Assembly: GCA_938037185.1 (NCBI GenBank) | Contig: CALHQK010000063.1 | Span: forward strand, 1-8,013 | DNA from: an uncultured Riemerella sp. | GTDB lineage: Bacteria > Bacteroidota > Bacteroidia > Flavobacteriales > Weeksellaceae | DNA length: 8,013 bases | Direction: 5' to 3' | In this document: positions 6,602 through 8,013 of the stretch, one piece after another | How the letters are laid out: each line of letters starts with the position of its first letter | Numbering within the stretch: position 1 is the first letter of the stretch | The notes under the pieces: model-generated | What the model was told of the DNA's origin: nothing | Seen by the model: only the letters and a program-made list of their open reading frames with translations | Database searches by the model: none | Program-made: the position numbers and the translations under genes

Positions 6602-8013
6602 ATGCTAGTCAAAGTTTTTGGTAGTGCCATACACGGAGTTTCTGCGCAGACCATCACGATAGAAGTAAATGTAGACCAAGGAGTGGGCTATCATCTCGTG
6701 GGGCTTCCTGACAATGCCATCAAGGAGAGCAGCCATCGTATTTCGGCAGCCCTGAAAAATGTAGGTCATAAGCTCCCTGGCAAGAAAATCACCATCAACA
6801 TGGCGCCCGCTGACCTTCGCAAAGAGGGTTCTGCGTATGATTTGAGCATCGCGATTGGGATTTTGGCGGCTTCGGATAAAATTCTTGCCAAAAATTTAGA
6901 CCAATACATCATCATGGGAGAGCTCTCGCTCGATGGCGGATTACAGCCGATAAAGGGCGTTTTGCCCATTGCGATAAAAGCTCGTGAGGAAGGCTTTAAA
7001 GGAATTATTTTACCTAAACAAAATACCCAAGAGGCCGCAATAGTGAATAATCTCGATGTTTACGGTGTGGAAAACATCAAAGAGGTCATTGACTTTTTCA
7101 ATGGAGAAAGAGATTTGGAAAAAACTGAAATAGACACTCGCAAGGAATTTCAAAATAAAATCAATGAATTTCCTTATGATTTTTCGGAAGTGAAAGGGCA
7201 AGAAACCGCCAAAAGAGCCATGGAAGTGGCAGCAGCCGGCGGACACAATATCATTCTAGTAGGCCCTCCAGGGAGCGGAAAAACCATGCTCGCCAAGAGA
7301 GTTCCCAGCATCCTGCCTCCACTCACGATGAAAGAGGCTCTAGAAACCACTAAAATCCACTCCGTAGCAGGAAAAATGGGCAGCAACACCTCGCTGATGA
7401 CCGTTCGCCCGTTCCGTTCACCTCATCACACTATTTCTGATGTTGCTTTGGTAGGCGGCGGTGCCTATCCTCAGCCTGGGGAAATCTCCCTTGCGCACAA
7501 TGGAGTTCTTTTCCTCGATGAGCTTCCTGAGTTTAAAAGAGCCGTTTTGGAAGTAATGAGACAGCCTTTGGAAGACCGAGAGGTAACGATTTCCAGAGCG
7601 AGATTTTCGGTAAATTATCCATCAAGTTTTATGCTGGTGGCAAGTATGAACCCAAGTCCTTCGGGCTATTTCCCTGATGATCCGAACAATACCTCTTCCC
7701 AGACCGAAATGCAGAGATATATGAACAAGTTATCTGGGCCGCTTTTGGACAGAATAGACATTCATATAGAAGTCCAGAAAGTAGAGTTTGAGCAACTTGC
7801 AGAAAAAAGAAAAGGCGAAAGCAGTATAGAAATACGAAACCGCGTGCTGAAAGCCAGAGAGATACAAGCCCAACGATATAAAGAACTGGATATCAACTAC
7901 AATGCCCAAATGGGTCCGAAAGAAATTGAAAAATACTGCGATCTGGACAGCACCTGTCAGCAGCTGATAAAAAACGCCATGGAAAAACTAAATCTCTCCG
8001 CTCGTGCCTACGA
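6602..8013 (+). CDS. YifB/ComM family Mg-chelatase-like AAA+ ATPase, 3' end cut by the window
   Basis: The first 470 codons of a protein normally about 510 long are present, open to the window edge. The N-terminal ChlI/Lon-protease-like domain (about 1-170) opens with MLVKVFGSAIHG and holds YHLVGLPDNAIKESSHRI and MAPADLRKEGSAYDL. The AAA+ core follows: Walker A GPPGSGKT (221-228), FRSPHH (271-276), Walker B GVLFLDELPEF (301-311; D306, E307) and GPLLDRIDIH (379-388) with R384. The C-terminal Mg_chelatase_C domain has begun, and the visible end reads LNLSARAY, leaving about 40 residues missing. ComM is a hexameric helicase that promotes branch migration during natural transformation; in this phylum the role is inferred only. 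At 349-356 the motif is MNPSPSGY, where proteobacterial ComM has MNPCPCGY, so the paired cysteines are absent. The gene begins 33 bases after the amidotransferase with no clear own promoter or terminator between, and is visibly GC-richer than the genes at the left of the window. The ATG at 6602 gives the standard N-terminus. Confidence 0.95.
   Translation, partial: MLVKVFGSAIHGVSAQTITIEVNVDQGVGYHLVGLPDNAIKESSHRISAALKNVGHKLPGKKITINMAPADLRKEGSAYDLSIAIGILAASDKILAKNLDQYIIMGELSLDGGLQPIKGVLPIAIKAREEGFKGIILPKQNTQEAAIVNNLDVYGVENIKEVIDFFNGERDLEKTEIDTRKEFQNKINEFPYDFSEVKGQETAKRAMEVAAAGGHNIILVGPPGSGKTMLAKRVPSILPPLTMKEALETTKIHSVAGKMGSNTSLMTVRPFRSPHHTISDVALVGGGAYPQPGEISLAHNGVLFLDELPEFKRAVLEVMRQPLEDREVTISRARFSVNYPSSFMLVASMNPSPSGYFPDDPNNTSSQTEMQRYMNKLSGPLLDRIDIHIEVQKVEFEQLAEKRKGESSIEIRNRVLKAREIQAQRYKELDINYNAQMGPKEIEKYCDLDSTCQQLIKNAMEKLNLSARAY

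Noticed and set aside
6149..7389. Open frames on the - strand inside the amidotransferase and yifB genes
   Set aside because: The overlapping + strand genes have complete family motifs; the reverse products are unrecognisable, low-complexity shadows.

Overview
The window reads as ordinary chromosomal DNA from a member of the Bacteroidota, most likely class Flavobacteriia (Chryseobacterium/Weeksellaceae-like, inferred). The evidence is AT-rich DNA, starts mostly preceded by A/T-rich stretches rather than a clear Shine-Dalgarno, two OmpH/Skp-like genes in tandem behind bamA, a YifB with the motif NPSPSGYF, and a TAnnTTTG-type promoter motif. The genus cannot be fixed from sequence alone. All eight genes lie on the + strand and none looks broken. 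The last gene is cut by the window edge.

Block 1 (24-4481) is a cell-envelope operon: uppS, bamA and two ompH/skp-like genes, with gaps of 12, 12 and 38 bases, closed by a strong intrinsic terminator (4451-4481). UppS makes the C55 lipid carrier for peptidoglycan and surface polysaccharides. BamA is the catalytic outer-membrane protein insertase. The two OmpH proteins are probable periplasmic chaperones that carry unfolded outer-membrane proteins to BamA. The arrangement is a reduced form of the proteobacterial uppS-cdsA-rseP-bamA-skp cluster.

Block 2 (about 4481 to beyond 8013) starts after the terminator with a TAAATTTG promoter-like motif. It holds a hotdog-fold thioesterase, rmlD/rfbD (last step of dTDP-L-rhamnose synthesis), a stand-alone class I glutamine amidotransferase of unknown substrate, and the first 470 codons of a YifB/ComM-type AAA+ ATPase. 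Gaps are 3, 4 and 33 bases, so the first three are almost certainly co-transcribed and yifB may be.

Nothing here looks like a mobile element, CRISPR array, RNA gene or undescribed defence or biosynthetic system. No gene-free stretch reaches 300 bases; the longest is the 77 bases between the second ompH and the thioesterase. The points most worth checking are the thioesterase start (a TTG start would lie inside the terminator), the serine-for-cysteine YifB motif, the BamA C-terminus ending in Leu, the charged tail on the first OmpH, and the orphan amidotransferase next to rmlD.
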